Shown here: positions 8,496-17,595 of the stretch, piece by piece | Layout of the letters: each line of letters begins with the position of its first letter | Position numbering within the stretch: the stretch's first letter is position 1 | Source: Clostridiaceae bacterium | GTDB lineage: Bacteria; Bacillota; Clostridia; Tissierellales; Sporanaerobacteraceae | Direction of reading: 5' to 3' | NCBI GenBank assembly: GCA_019391515.1 | Contig: JAHXQP010000020.1 | Coordinates: 1-64,000 of the forward strand | DNA: 64,000 bases | The notes under the pieces: model-generated | The model's input: only the letters and a program-made list of their open reading frames with translations | The model's database searches: none | Told to the model about the DNA's origin: nothing | Made by a program: the position numbers and the translations under genes

Positions 8496-10311
8496 ATTTA
8501 AGGAAAATATGAAAACATTAAATACTGGTCTAAGAGAGATTCACAGTTTACAGCATTGGGTATTGCCTGTCACTATATTTGATGCTCTTTTTAAATCCAT
8601 ATCTCCTTTTATAAATATATATATTACTGCAAAGATTATTGATGAATTATTAGGAGCAAAAGATATAGAAAGATTTGTACTTTTAGTAGGTTTGACTATT
8701 GGATTAAATTTTATTATTCATTTAATATCTACTGGACTAGATCACTTAAGACTTTTCCTTAGAAACATAGTGATTCAAAATCAGGATATGAAGATGAATG
8801 AAAAGATAATAAATATGGACTATGAGCATGTTGAAAACCCAGTGACCCATAATCTTAGAACCAAGATAAGTGAAGCAGAGATGATGAATAGTGGAGGTAT
8901 TATAGCTCTTTTAAAATACTTAGGTGATTTTGCTAAGGGGCTTATTACGGTTATTACATCTATTGTATTAGTTGCAGAATTGTTTAAATACAATAATTCT
9001 ATAGGTGGATATATATTTCTAGCCTTGGTTTTAGTAGGGACTATATTTAATCTATATTTAAAGACTAAAGCGGATAAGAAAATGTTTGAGTATTTTAGTG
9101 GCATAATGGATTTAAATAGAATTTTCACTTTTTATTTTACGCGAGCAGAAGATTATAATGCTGGAAAGGAAATAAGACTATATAATCAAAAACATATATA
9201 CAAAAAGGAGATAGATTCATTTATCCAGGGTGGAAGTAATATGTTTAAAAAAATTGAAAATACCAATGGTAAATATGGGGGAATAGGTGCATTTATATCC
9301 TCTTTAATAGGTGGAATGGTTTATATTTTCATTGGATTAAGGGCTATAGGAGGAAGTATATCTGTAGGAAGTATAGTTCAATACACAGGAAGTATAAATC
9401 AATTTATATCTGGTAGCACCTTAGTTTTAACCTCTATAAACAATATTATGAATAACAATCAATATCTACAATTGTATATAGATTTCTTAAATATTGAAGG
9501 TGAAAAGTACAAGGGGACTCTACCAGTGGAAAAGAGAGATGATGATGAATATGAGATAGAGTTTAGAAATGTATCCTTCAAATATCCAGGAACAGATGAA
9601 TATGTATTAAGAAATGTATCAATAGAGCTAAATATTGGTGAACGTTTAGCAATAGTAGGTATGAATGGTTCTGGAAAAACTACTTTTATCAAACTTCTAT
9701 GTAGATTATATGATCCAGATGAAGGTGAGATACTTTTAAATGGCATAGATATTAAAAAATATGATTATGAAGAATATATGAACCTCTTCTCCATAGTATT
9801 TCAAGATTTTAAATTATTTTCTTTTTCATTAGGACAGAATGTAGCGGCTTCTGTAAATTATGATGAAATGAAAGTAGAAAGTGTTTTAGAAAAGGCTGGA
9901 TTTAAGGAAAGGGTTTCTACTATGTTCAAGGGGATACAAACGCCTCTATATAAGGATTTTGATGAGGATGGAGTGGAGATATCAGGTGGAGAAGCTCAAA
10001 AGATAGCATTGGCTAGGGCATTGTATCGAGATGCGCCTATTATCATATTAGATGAACCAACAGCAGCGTTAGATCCTATAGCAGAATTTGAGATTTATTC
10101 AAAGTTCAATGAAATAGTTGGTACTAAAACTGCTTTTTATATATCTCATAGACTTTCATCCTGTAGATTTTGTGATGAGATAGCAGTATTTCATGAAGGA
10201 AGGATAATCCAAAAGGGAACTCATGAGGCATTATTAAAGAATGAAGAAGGAAAGTATTACGAACTATGGCATTCACAAGCAGTGTATTACAATGATGTAG
10301 AAAGTGCATAA
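8482..10311 (+). CDS. ABC exporter half-transporter (permease fused to ATPase), second subunit
   Basis: 609 residues from ATG 8482, preceded by AGGTGGTG; the start lies inside the previous gene, so translation is coupled. Layout is the same as its partner: a membrane half, then Walker A GMNGSGKTT (about 392), signature EISGGEAQK (about 500), Walker B IIILDEPTAALDP (about 520) and SHRLSS. Both ATP sites have a catalytic Glu, so there is no obvious degenerate site. Blocks such as YCFDSIVFQD-type Q-loop regions and the ending LWHSQAVYY parallel the partner's IYDMQSHYY, indicating duplication. Substrate unknown. Confidence 0.9.
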   Translation: MQVNRFKENMKTLNTGLREIHSLQHWVLPVTIFDALFKSISPFINIYITAKIIDELLGAKDIERFVLLVGLTIGLNFIIHLISTGLDHLRLFLRNIVIQNQDMKMNEKIINMDYEHVENPVTHNLRTKISEAEMMNSGGIIALLKYLGDFAKGLITVITSIVLVAELFKYNNSIGGYIFLALVLVGTIFNLYLKTKADKKMFEYFSGIMDLNRIFTFYFTRAEDYNAGKEIRLYNQKHIYKKEIDSFIQGGSNMFKKIENTNGKYGGIGAFISSLIGGMVYIFIGLRAIGGSISVGSIVQYTGSINQFISGSTLVLTSINNIMNNNQYLQLYIDFLNIEGEKYKGTLPVEKRDDDEYEIEFRNVSFKYPGTDEYVLRNVSIELNIGERLAIVGMNGSGKTTFIKLLCRLYDPDEGEILLNGIDIKKYDYEEYMNLFSIVFQDFKLFSFSLGQNVAASVNYDEMKVESVLEKAGFKERVSTMFKGIQTPLYKDFDEDGVEISGGEAQKIALARALYRDAPIIILDEPTAALDPIAEFEIYSKFNEIVGTKTAFYISHRLSSCRFCDEIAVFHEGRIIQKGTHEALLKNEEGKYYELWHSQAVYYNDVESA

Positions 10312-10427
10312 TATCAGGAAAATAATTATCTACCCCCATTATTTATTTTAAATTAATAAAATTAGTAACCAAAAATCATTATTTGAATAGTATATAATGA
10401 GTAATTAAAAATAAAGGGGGTTTATTC

Positions 10428-10595
10428 ATGCTTCAAGATATCTTTGCAAATATGTTTGGTGGCAACAATGAAATGTTATTGCTTCTTTTAATAATCTTAT
10501 TATTGTTTTCTGGGGATTCAGGTTTTGGTCATGGAGGTTTTGATGAAACGTTTATTTTCTTATTCTTCATACTGATCCTATTTTCTGACTTCTAA
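10428..10595 (+). CDS. small hydrophobic protein, 55 residues
   Basis: ATG 10428 follows AAAGGGGG by seven bases, and the gene ends at TAA just before a terminator, so it is a self-contained unit. The protein has two very hydrophobic stretches (about 16-27, rich in Leu/Ile, and 42-53, rich in Phe/Ile/Leu) separated by a Gly-rich turn SGDSGFGHGG, and begins MLQDIFANMFGGNNE. This resembles small Gly/Leu-rich proteins seen in spore formers, some linked to the spore surface, but I do not recognise a named family. A TATAAT-like box is at about 10392-10398. A role in sporulation or as a secreted/membrane peptide of the nearby exporter is only a possibility. Confidence 0.7.
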   Translation: MLQDIFANMFGGNNEMLLLLLIILLLFSGDSGFGHGGFDETFIFLFFILILFSDF

Positions 10596-10623
10596 AATGT
10601 ACTTAAATTTAATATCAATCTTG

Positions 10624-10656
10624 ACACAGTAGAAAAAATCTACTGTGTTAATTTTT
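10624..10656 (+). terminator. intrinsic terminator after the 55-residue gene
   Basis: ACACAGTAG (10624-10632) pairs with CTACTGTGT (10640-10648), followed by TAATTTTTT. Confidence 0.85.
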
Positions 10657-10724
10657 TGTTTTAAAAGGGAAAAAAGTCTTCAATGTCGAAATGTATTATA
10701 TTAGATATATAGGGGGGATTTAGT

Positions 10725-12116
10725 TTGATAAATAAAAAAATTATAGAAAATGTATTATATGCAGCACTATCTACTGGAGGAGATTTTGCTGAGATCTTCG
10801 TAGAAGATAAGTATACTACAAATATGAAAATGATAGGAGGAATACTTGAAGACAGTATTTCAGGTAGAGATTACGGTGTTGGTATAAGGATATTTAATGG
10901 ATTTAACAGTATTTATGCCTATACCAATGATTCTACAGAAGAAAACTTAATCAAAGTTGCTAAAGAAGCTGCATTAGCAATAAACTTAGATAAAAAGAAT
11001 ATTGTTTTAAATCTTATGAAAAATGATGTAAAAAATAATAATAAAATAATAACATTGCCTAGATCTGTGGAAAAAGCAAAGAAAATAGAAATTATGAAAA
11101 ATGGATATCTAAGTGCTAAAAACTATGATGAGGTTATATCTCAAGTTACAGTTAGCTATTTAGATGAGGAACAAAATGTACTTATAGCTAATTCAGAAGG
11201 TTTAATGGCAGAAGATAAGAGGGTAAGGACAAGAATGGCTATTCAATCAGTAGCTACAAAATCTGGGGAAATGCAAATAGGTTTTTCAGCTCCAGGAGCG
11301 TCTATGGGATTTGAGTTTTACGAAAACATGGATATAGAGGAACATGGTAGAGAAGCTTCTAGAATAGCAAAAACCATGATCGATGCAGAATTTTGTCCAA
11401 GTGGTAAGATGCCTGTAGTTATACACAATGGATTTGGAGGAGTGTTATTCCATGAAGCTTGTGGCCATGGATTAGAAGCAACTTCTGTAGCTAAGAATAC
11501 ATCGGTTTTTTCCAATAAATTAAATGAAAAAGTAGCATCCTCAGTAGTTACAGCTATAGATGATGGGACTATTCCTAATGAATGGGGAACTACAAATATT
11601 GATGATGAAGGGACTCCAACTAGGGAAAACCTTCTTATAGAAAATGGTATATTAAAAGGATATTTAGTAGATAAGTTAAATGGAAGAAGAATGGATTATG
11701 AACCTACAGGTTCATCCAGAAGACAATCCTATAAGCTTCCTCCAACTTCTAGGATGAACAATACGTATATTGCAAATGGAAAATCTACTTTTGAGGAAAT
11801 AATCTCTAATACTGAAAGTGGATTGTTTGCAAAGAAACTTGGAGGTGGCAGTGTAAACCCAGCAACAGGGGATTTCAACTTTGCAGTAATGGAAGGATAT
11901 TTAATAGAAAATGGAAAGATAACTAAACCAGTGAGAGGAGCTACTCTCATAGGAAATGGAACAGAAGTATTAGATAAAATAGATATGGTTGGAAATAACC
12001 TTAAACTAGCTCAAGGAATGTGTGGCTCTGTAAGTGGACTTGTACCAGTAAATGTAGGGCAGCCAACAATAAGGGTTAAAAACTTAACAGTAGGCGGAAG
12101 AAAGGGGGATGAATAG
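10725..12116 (+). CDS. tldD: TldD-family metalloprotease subunit
   Basis: 463 residues starting at TTG after AGGGGGGAT. The HExxxH zinc motif of TldD is present as HEACGHG with H243, E244 and H248. The downstream PTSRMNNTYI and GGGSVNPATGDFNF blocks and the ending GLVPVNVGQPTIRVKNLTVGG are typical. TldD forms a heterodimer with TldE/PmbA and degrades unfolded or modified peptides; in enterobacteria the pair matures microcin B17 and acts on CcdA. The partner gene follows with an eight-base overlap at most. It is a few hundred bases downstream of an ABC exporter pair, but a terminator intervenes. Confidence 0.93.
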   Translation: MINKKIIENVLYAALSTGGDFAEIFVEDKYTTNMKMIGGILEDSISGRDYGVGIRIFNGFNSIYAYTNDSTEENLIKVAKEAALAINLDKKNIVLNLMKNDVKNNNKIITLPRSVEKAKKIEIMKNGYLSAKNYDEVISQVTVSYLDEEQNVLIANSEGLMAEDKRVRTRMAIQSVATKSGEMQIGFSAPGASMGFEFYENMDIEEHGREASRIAKTMIDAEFCPSGKMPVVIHNGFGGVLFHEACGHGLEATSVAKNTSVFSNKLNEKVASSVVTAIDDGTIPNEWGTTNIDDEGTPTRENLLIENGILKGYLVDKLNGRRMDYEPTGSSRRQSYKLPPTSRMNNTYIANGKSTFEEIISNTESGLFAKKLGGGSVNPATGDFNFAVMEGYLIENGKITKPVRGATLIGNGTEVLDKIDMVGNNLKLAQGMCGSVSGLVPVNVGQPTIRVKNLTVGGRKGDE

Positions 12117-12117
12117 A

Positions 12118-13470
12118 ATGGAATATAATTCTATAATAGAAAAAATATTTGAAAGCGGAAAAGATTCCTTGGAGGAGATGGAAGTATTTATTGAAAACGG
12201 GAAAGAAATAGAAATAGATGTATTTGAAGGAGAATTAAATAAATACAATATTGCAGAAAGTGGAGGGCTTTCTCTTAGGGGAATTTCAAATGGAAAGATG
12301 GGTTATTCTTATACTGAAAAAATAGATGAAAGCTCAATCGATTTAATTATTAATGATGTTATAGAAAATAGTAAATATATAGATTCACCAGATAAAGAAG
12401 AGATTTTTTCTGGTTCTAGTAAATATGGAGAAGTAGAGCTATATAATGAAGATCTTAGCAATGTATCTTTAGAAAAGAAAATAGATTTTGTAAAAGCTTT
12501 AGAGAAAGAAGCACTGTCCTTAGATGAGAGAGTCGTTTCAGTATCTGGTTGTAGTTATGGAGAAGTAGAACAACATAGGATTTTGCGAAATACAAAAGGT
12601 GTAGATTTAGAAGAAAAGAAAAATATAGCTTATTGTTATATATCCGTAGTAGTTAAATACAATGAGGATATAAAAACTGGTTCTAGCTATATAATATCCA
12701 ATGATTTTTCAGATTATGATTATAAATCTCTAGCAGAAGAAGCAGTAGAAGAAGGATTGTCAATGCTAGATGCTAAATCTATAGAGTCAGGAAATTATCC
12801 TATTATATTTAGAAATGATGTATTTGCCAATGTTTTAGAAACCTTTGTGCCTATTTTTTCAGCTGAAAATGTACAAAAGGGATTATCTTTATTAAAAGAT
12901 AGAATAGATAGTGAAATAGCATCTCCTATTCTTACTTTGTCAGATGATCCATTTATAAAAAATGGAGTGGCTTCTAGAGCATTTGATGATGAGGGAATGG
13001 CATCTAAGTTTAAAAAAGTAATAGACAAAGGTACATTAAAAACTTATTTTCATAATTGGAAAACTGCTAAAAAAGATGGAGTAAGTTCTACAGGCAATGG
13101 ATATAGAGGTTCTTATAAATCATCTCTATCTATTGCACCAACCAATCTATATGTAGAAAGTGGAAAAGATTCATTTGAAGATCTAATTAAAAGTATAGAT
13201 CATGGACTATTAATAATAGATGTACAAGGATTGCACTCAGGAGCAAATGCAGTATCAGGTGATTATTCCTTATCTGCTTATGGATATGAAATAGAAGGTG
13301 GAAAAATCAAAAGACCAGTAAATCAAATAACTATTGCAGGCAACTTTTATGATACATTAAAAAATGTAGAAAAGGTAGGAAATGATTTGAAATTTGTTTT
13401 ACCTGGTATAGGTGGACAGGTAGGATCACCATCTGTAAAGATTAAAAGTTTATCTGTATCAGGAGAATAG
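12118..13470 (+). CDS. pmbA: TldE/PmbA-family protease subunit
   Basis: 450 residues from ATG 12118, which suits the GGGGGAT ribosome binding site better than the ATG at 12109, which overlaps the tldD stop. The fold matches TldD but the HExxxH motif is absent, as expected for the non-zinc subunit. C-terminal family blocks are visible: GLHSGANAVSGDYSLSAYG, RPVNQITIAGNFYD and PGIGGQVGSPSVKIKSL. With TldD it forms the peptide-degrading heterodimer. Transcription ends at the terminator just after the stop. Confidence 0.93.
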   Translation: MEYNSIIEKIFESGKDSLEEMEVFIENGKEIEIDVFEGELNKYNIAESGGLSLRGISNGKMGYSYTEKIDESSIDLIINDVIENSKYIDSPDKEEIFSGSSKYGEVELYNEDLSNVSLEKKIDFVKALEKEALSLDERVVSVSGCSYGEVEQHRILRNTKGVDLEEKKNIAYCYISVVVKYNEDIKTGSSYIISNDFSDYDYKSLAEEAVEEGLSMLDAKSIESGNYPIIFRNDVFANVLETFVPIFSAENVQKGLSLLKDRIDSEIASPILTLSDDPFIKNGVASRAFDDEGMASKFKKVIDKGTLKTYFHNWKTAKKDGVSSTGNGYRGSYKSSLSIAPTNLYVESGKDSFEDLIKSIDHGLLIIDVQGLHSGANAVSGDYSLSAYGYEIEGGKIKRPVNQITIAGNFYDTLKNVEKVGNDLKFVLPGIGGQVGSPSVKIKSLSVSGE

Positions 13471-13480
13471 TGGAATAAAA

Positions 13481-13508
13481 AAGGCCCATTTTGAAAGGGC
13501 CTTTTTTT
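13481..13508 (+). terminator. intrinsic terminator of tldD-tldE
   Basis: AAGGCCC (13481-13487) pairs with GGGCCTT (13497-13503) and runs into seven T. Confidence 0.9.
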
Positions 13509-13594
13509 ATGAATTTAATTAGCATTTAAGCGGAATAATATAATTAATAGTAAAGATATCATATAAAAATTTTAAAAAGAGGAGGTATTTAAAA

Positions 13595-14983
13595 ATGAAA
13601 AAAACTAGGGTGTATTTAATTTGTATTTTGCTACTTAGTGTTGTAATGACATCTTGCTCTCCTAAGCAGGACTTAAAACCTAATGTTAAAAATCCTCCTG
13701 TAGAAAATGAAGAAAAAGTAGGAGAGAGTTCCGAATACAGTGAAGATGATATAGAACCTTATGTCAATTTTTTTAGTATAAAAGATGATGATAAGATAAC
13801 AGAAAAGGCTTTAAAAGAAAGAAATATTGATTATCTACTAAGTGAGGATAACTTATTATCAAATAAAGAGTTAATTGCTAATTTTAGTGCAGGAAACTTT
13901 AAAGTAAATAAAACCTTTAATACTGGAGTACCGAAAGAAATAGATGTGGATTTGGCTTACAGAAAATATTTGATGCCCTATGACTATTGTTTGATTAATA
14001 AAGATGGGGTTGATATATACAATACACCTTCTTTTGGTGGAAATGTAATAGGTCAGGGAAATACTTTTGATAAACTAAAGCTTGTAAACGAGGTGAAAGG
14101 TGAGACAATAAAAGATACTGGCTCTGATAAATGGTTTGGTGTATCTTGGTATAATAAAGATGGTAAGATGCTTTATGGTTTCATACCTGAAGGTGTTAGT
14201 CAAATAAGAAGTTTTAGGTTTGATAATATGTATAGTTCAATCAAAGAATTAGAAAATGAATTAACAAAACATAAATATGCGTATATATCAAACTATAAAG
14301 ATGTAAATGGCTCTCCACCTTTAATTAATGGAAAGGCGATGGATGAACATGGTATGCAGGCCTATCAAAGTGCACCTGCATATATTGATTTGAATAATGA
14401 CAATAATTTTAGATATTTCCCCGATGGGATGATAGTTTTTATTTTAGGGGAAGAAAAAGGATATTTCAAAGTAAAGGGTTTAGATTATGAAGGGGAATAT
14501 TGGATTCCAAAAAAATATATTTCTTTTGACAATAATTTAGATAGCTTTTCAAAAGCTGTAGTGGTTGATACTACAAATCAAAATCAAGGTGTATTTGAAA
14601 AAAGAGGGGACAAATGGACATTGATATCTTATACACTAGCAACTACAGGAGTGAAGGAAAAACGTAAATTTGAAACACCAATAGGAAAATTTAAAGCTTT
14701 GGAAAAGAAAGATAGGTTTTATTATTTAAATGATAATACTAGACAGATATCAGGATATGCTCCCTATGCAGTTAGGTTTGCTCAAGGTGCTTATATACAT
14801 GGAATTCCTGTAGATTTTGTTAAACAGGATGGAAAAAATGTAGATCCAGGTATAAAAGAATATTTATTTACTATAGGGACCATGCCTAGATCTCATAAAT
14901 GCGTTAGAAATTATACTAGCCACGCTGAATTTATATACAACTGGGCAGATCCTAATGATACTGCAGTTATAACAATTAAATAA
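13595..14983 (+). CDS. lipoprotein with L,D-transpeptidase (YkuD-type) domain
   Basis: 462 residues. The N-terminus is a lipoprotein signal: basic MKKTR, a hydrophobic core and a lipobox ending VMTSC with Cys at about 21. A linker and an SH3-like region (about 130-320; DGVDIYNTPSFGG, KGYFKVKGL) come before a C-terminal catalytic region with YIHGIPV and SHKCVRNY. The last is the L,D-transpeptidase Cys motif, normally SHGCVR; here Lys replaces the Gly. Such enzymes cross-link peptidoglycan stem peptides through L-centre to D-centre bonds outside the membrane. It is monocistronic between two terminators. Ribosome binding site AGAGGAGG. Confidence 0.82.
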   Translation: MKKTRVYLICILLLSVVMTSCSPKQDLKPNVKNPPVENEEKVGESSEYSEDDIEPYVNFFSIKDDDKITEKALKERNIDYLLSEDNLLSNKELIANFSAGNFKVNKTFNTGVPKEIDVDLAYRKYLMPYDYCLINKDGVDIYNTPSFGGNVIGQGNTFDKLKLVNEVKGETIKDTGSDKWFGVSWYNKDGKMLYGFIPEGVSQIRSFRFDNMYSSIKELENELTKHKYAYISNYKDVNGSPPLINGKAMDEHGMQAYQSAPAYIDLNNDNNFRYFPDGMIVFILGEEKGYFKVKGLDYEGEYWIPKKYISFDNNLDSFSKAVVVDTTNQNQGVFEKRGDKWTLISYTLATTGVKEKRKFETPIGKFKALEKKDRFYYLNDNTRQISGYAPYAVRFAQGAYIHGIPVDFVKQDGKNVDPGIKEYLFTIGTMPRSHKCVRNYTSHAEFIYNWADPNDTAVITIK

Positions 14984-14993
14984 ATGTATAAAA

Positions 14994-15025
14994 AAGTTCT
15001 AATATTCAATATTAGAACTTTTTTA
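14994..15025 (+). terminator. intrinsic terminator after the L,D-transpeptidase gene
   Basis: AAGTTCTAATA and TATTAGAACTT pair around TTCAA (14994-15020), followed by a T run. Confidence 0.9.
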
Positions 15026-15046
15026 TTAAAAAAAATCATAAATAGT

Positions 15047-15075
15047 ATGACACATTTAATAATATATGCTATAAT
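15047..15075 (+). promoter_or_regulatory. probable vegetative promoter of ppsA
   Basis: ATGACA (15047-15052), a 17-base spacer and TATAAT (15070-15075), 31 bases before the ppsA start. Confidence 0.65.
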
Positions 15076-15106
15076 ATATATATAATTATTTTCAGGAGGT
15101 GCCCCA

Positions 15107-17467
15107 ATGGGAAAATATAAATACATTAAATGGTTTAATGAAATTGATAAAAATGATATACCAATAGTAGGCGGAAAAGGTGCAAATTTAGGAGAACTTA
15201 CTCAAAAAGGAGTCGATGTACCACCAGGATTCTGCGTGACAGCAGGAGCTTATACAGATTTTATTAAGCTATCTAAATTAGAGGATAAAATAAAAGAAAA
15301 AATAGACGGGTTAGATGTAGAAGATTCTTCTGAACTTCAAAAGAGAGCGGCTGAAGTTAGAGAACTTATAAATAACTGTGAGATACCGGAAGAGATAAAA
15401 AGTGATATAGTAGATTCTTATAAAGAATTTAGTAAAAATGTGAAAGTTGAAAATCCAGAAGTAGCTATTAGAAGTTCTGCAACAGCAGAAGACTTACCAG
15501 AAGCTTCTTTCGCTGGACAACAAGATACTTATTTACACATAAGTGGAGTAGAAGAAGTTCTTAATTTCTCAAGAAAATGTTGGGCTTCGCTTTGGACAGC
15601 AAGAGCTATATATTATAGAGAAAAACAAGGATTTAATCATTTTGAAGTCGCATTAAGTGTAGTTGTTCAAAAAATGGTTAATAGTGAAAAATCAGGAGTA
15701 ATGTTTACAGCAAATCCAGTAAATAACCAAAAAGATGAAATAATGATTAATGCAAGCTGGGGACTAGGTGAAGCAGTAGTATCAGGAACAGTAACTCCAG
15801 ATGAGTATATATTTAATAAAAATGATAAAAAGGTTTCAGAAAAACATATTGCTGAAAAAATTACAATGATCGTTAAAAGTGAAGAAGAGGTAGGAACAGT
15901 AGAAGTTAAAGTTGGCGATTATTTAGGATTTGAAAAGATAAATGAACAATGTTTAACTAATAAAGAAATACTAAAACTTGCAGACTATGGAATGAAAATA
16001 GAAAATATGTATGGAAGTCATCAAGATATTGAGTGGGCATTTGATGAAGACACTAAAGAGCTTTATATATTACAAGCGAGACCTATAACTACATTAAAAG
16101 ATGGAGGGGAGTCAAAAACTGTGACTGAAAAGACTGAATTAACATCATTAGTAAGAGGTTTAGCAGCTTCACCAGGTATAGCTAGTGGAAAGGTGAAGAA
16201 TATCAAAGATATAAATGAAATTTCTAGAGTAGAAGATGGAGATGTATTAGTAACAGTAATGACAAATCCAGATATGGTGCCAGCTATGAGAAGAGCTAGT
16301 GCAGTAGTTACTGATGAAGGTGGAAGAACTTGTCATGCAGCTATTGTATCTAGAGAGCTTGGTATACCATGTATAGTAGGAGCAAAAACAGCTAGTGAAG
16401 TTTTAAAAGAAGGAATGGAAATAACAGTAGATGCAACTAGAGGAGTAGTTTACGACGGAATAGTTCTTCAAGAAGATAAAGAAGAAAAGGCTGAAGCTGC
16501 TTCAGGAGCTGCAGTTGTTAGTGAAGATTTAGTAAACCAACTAGCACCTATAACTGCTACTAAGATCTATATGAACCTTGGTGAACCTTCTATAATAGGA
16601 AGATATAAAAATCTACCTTTTGACGGAATTGGACTTATGAGAACTGAATTTATATTTACAAATATGGTAGGGGCTCATCCAATGTATTTAGTTAAAACAG
16701 GTCAAGGAGACTTATTAATAGATAAAATGGCAGAAGGAATTACAGCAGTAGCACAAGAAATATATCCAAAACCAATAGTTGTTAGACTTAGTGATTTCAG
16801 AACTAATGAATTTAGAGGACTTAAAGGTGGAGACGAAGTAGAACCAATAGAAAACAATCCAATGATTGGTTGGAGAGGTGTATCAAGATATATTTCACCA
16901 GAATATGAAGAAGGTTTTAGACTTGAATGTAAAGCAATGAAGAAAGTAAGAGAAGAGTATGGATTAACAAACGTATGGGCAATGCTTCCTTTTGTAAGAA
17001 CTACATGGGAACTTAAGAAGGTAAAACAAATAATGGCGGAAGAAGGCCTAGTTCAAGATAATAGCTTTAAAATATGGATAATGGCAGAAGTACCATCTGT
17101 AGTATTTGAAGCAGAAGAATTTGCACAACTTGTAGATGGATTTAGTATAGGAAGCAATGACTTAACTCAACTTGTAATGGGAGCAGATAGAGATTCTGGT
17201 ATATTAAACAATATGGGTTACTTTGATGAAAGAAATGAAGCAGTGAAAAGAGCTATTTCAATATTAATTAAAGCTGCACATAAACATGGAAAGACTATTT
17301 CAATCTGTGGTCAAGGTCCATCACAATACCCAGAATTTGCTGAGTTCTTAGTTCAACAAGGAATAGACAGTATGAGTGTAAACCCTGATACTGTAGCATA
17401 TACAAGAAGATTAGTAGCTGGAGTAGAACAAAGAATGATCTTAAAGAAATTAAGAGAAGATAGATAA
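15107..17467 (+). CDS. ppsA: phosphoenolpyruvate synthase (pyruvate, water dikinase)
   Basis: 786 residues. It makes PEP, AMP and phosphate from pyruvate and ATP. Domains in order: N-terminal ATP-grasp with GGKGANLGEL and AIRSSATAEDLPEASFAGQQ; the swivelling phosphohistidine domain with H410 in GGRTCHAAIVSRELG; and the C-terminal PEP/pyruvate TIM barrel with GLMRTEFIF, NPMIGWRG, GSNDLTQLV and the catalytic Cys in ICGQGPS. Strong ribosome binding site AGGAGGTG. It is flanked by terminators, so it is transcribed alone. Placed directly before pyruvate:ferredoxin oxidoreductase, it lets pyruvate made from acetyl-CoA enter gluconeogenesis (inference). Confidence 0.95.
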   Translation: MGKYKYIKWFNEIDKNDIPIVGGKGANLGELTQKGVDVPPGFCVTAGAYTDFIKLSKLEDKIKEKIDGLDVEDSSELQKRAAEVRELINNCEIPEEIKSDIVDSYKEFSKNVKVENPEVAIRSSATAEDLPEASFAGQQDTYLHISGVEEVLNFSRKCWASLWTARAIYYREKQGFNHFEVALSVVVQKMVNSEKSGVMFTANPVNNQKDEIMINASWGLGEAVVSGTVTPDEYIFNKNDKKVSEKHIAEKITMIVKSEEEVGTVEVKVGDYLGFEKINEQCLTNKEILKLADYGMKIENMYGSHQDIEWAFDEDTKELYILQARPITTLKDGGESKTVTEKTELTSLVRGLAASPGIASGKVKNIKDINEISRVEDGDVLVTVMTNPDMVPAMRRASAVVTDEGGRTCHAAIVSRELGIPCIVGAKTASEVLKEGMEITVDATRGVVYDGIVLQEDKEEKAEAASGAAVVSEDLVNQLAPITATKIYMNLGEPSIIGRYKNLPFDGIGLMRTEFIFTNMVGAHPMYLVKTGQGDLLIDKMAEGITAVAQEIYPKPIVVRLSDFRTNEFRGLKGGDEVEPIENNPMIGWRGVSRYISPEYEEGFRLECKAMKKVREEYGLTNVWAMLPFVRTTWELKKVKQIMAEEGLVQDNSFKIWIMAEVPSVVFEAEEFAQLVDGFSIGSNDLTQLVMGADRDSGILNNMGYFDERNEAVKRAISILIKAAHKHGKTISICGQGPSQYPEFAEFLVQQGIDSMSVNPDTVAYTRRLVAGVEQRMILKKLREDR

Positions 17468-17490
17468 AATTTAATAAAATATTTTTCCTA

Positions 17491-17525
17491 AAGCCTTGTA
17501 TTCAAAATGAATACAAGGCTTTTTC
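17491..17525 (+). terminator. intrinsic terminator of ppsA
   Basis: AGCCTTGTATTC and GAATACAAGGCT pair around AAAAT (17492-17520), then five T. Confidence 0.92.
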
Positions 17526-17545
17526 CATTTAGTATGTATTATTGT

Positions 17546-17573
17546 TTGACAAATGTTGAATAATAAGTATAGA
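17546..17573 (+). promoter_or_regulatory. probable vegetative promoter of the pyruvate:ferredoxin oxidoreductase gene
   Basis: TTGACA (17546-17551), a 16-base spacer and TATAGA (17568-17573), 22 bases before the start codon. It has a consensus -35, fitting a highly expressed gene. Confidence 0.65.
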
Positions 17574-17595
17574 AAAATGGAATGGAGGTTTTTGT

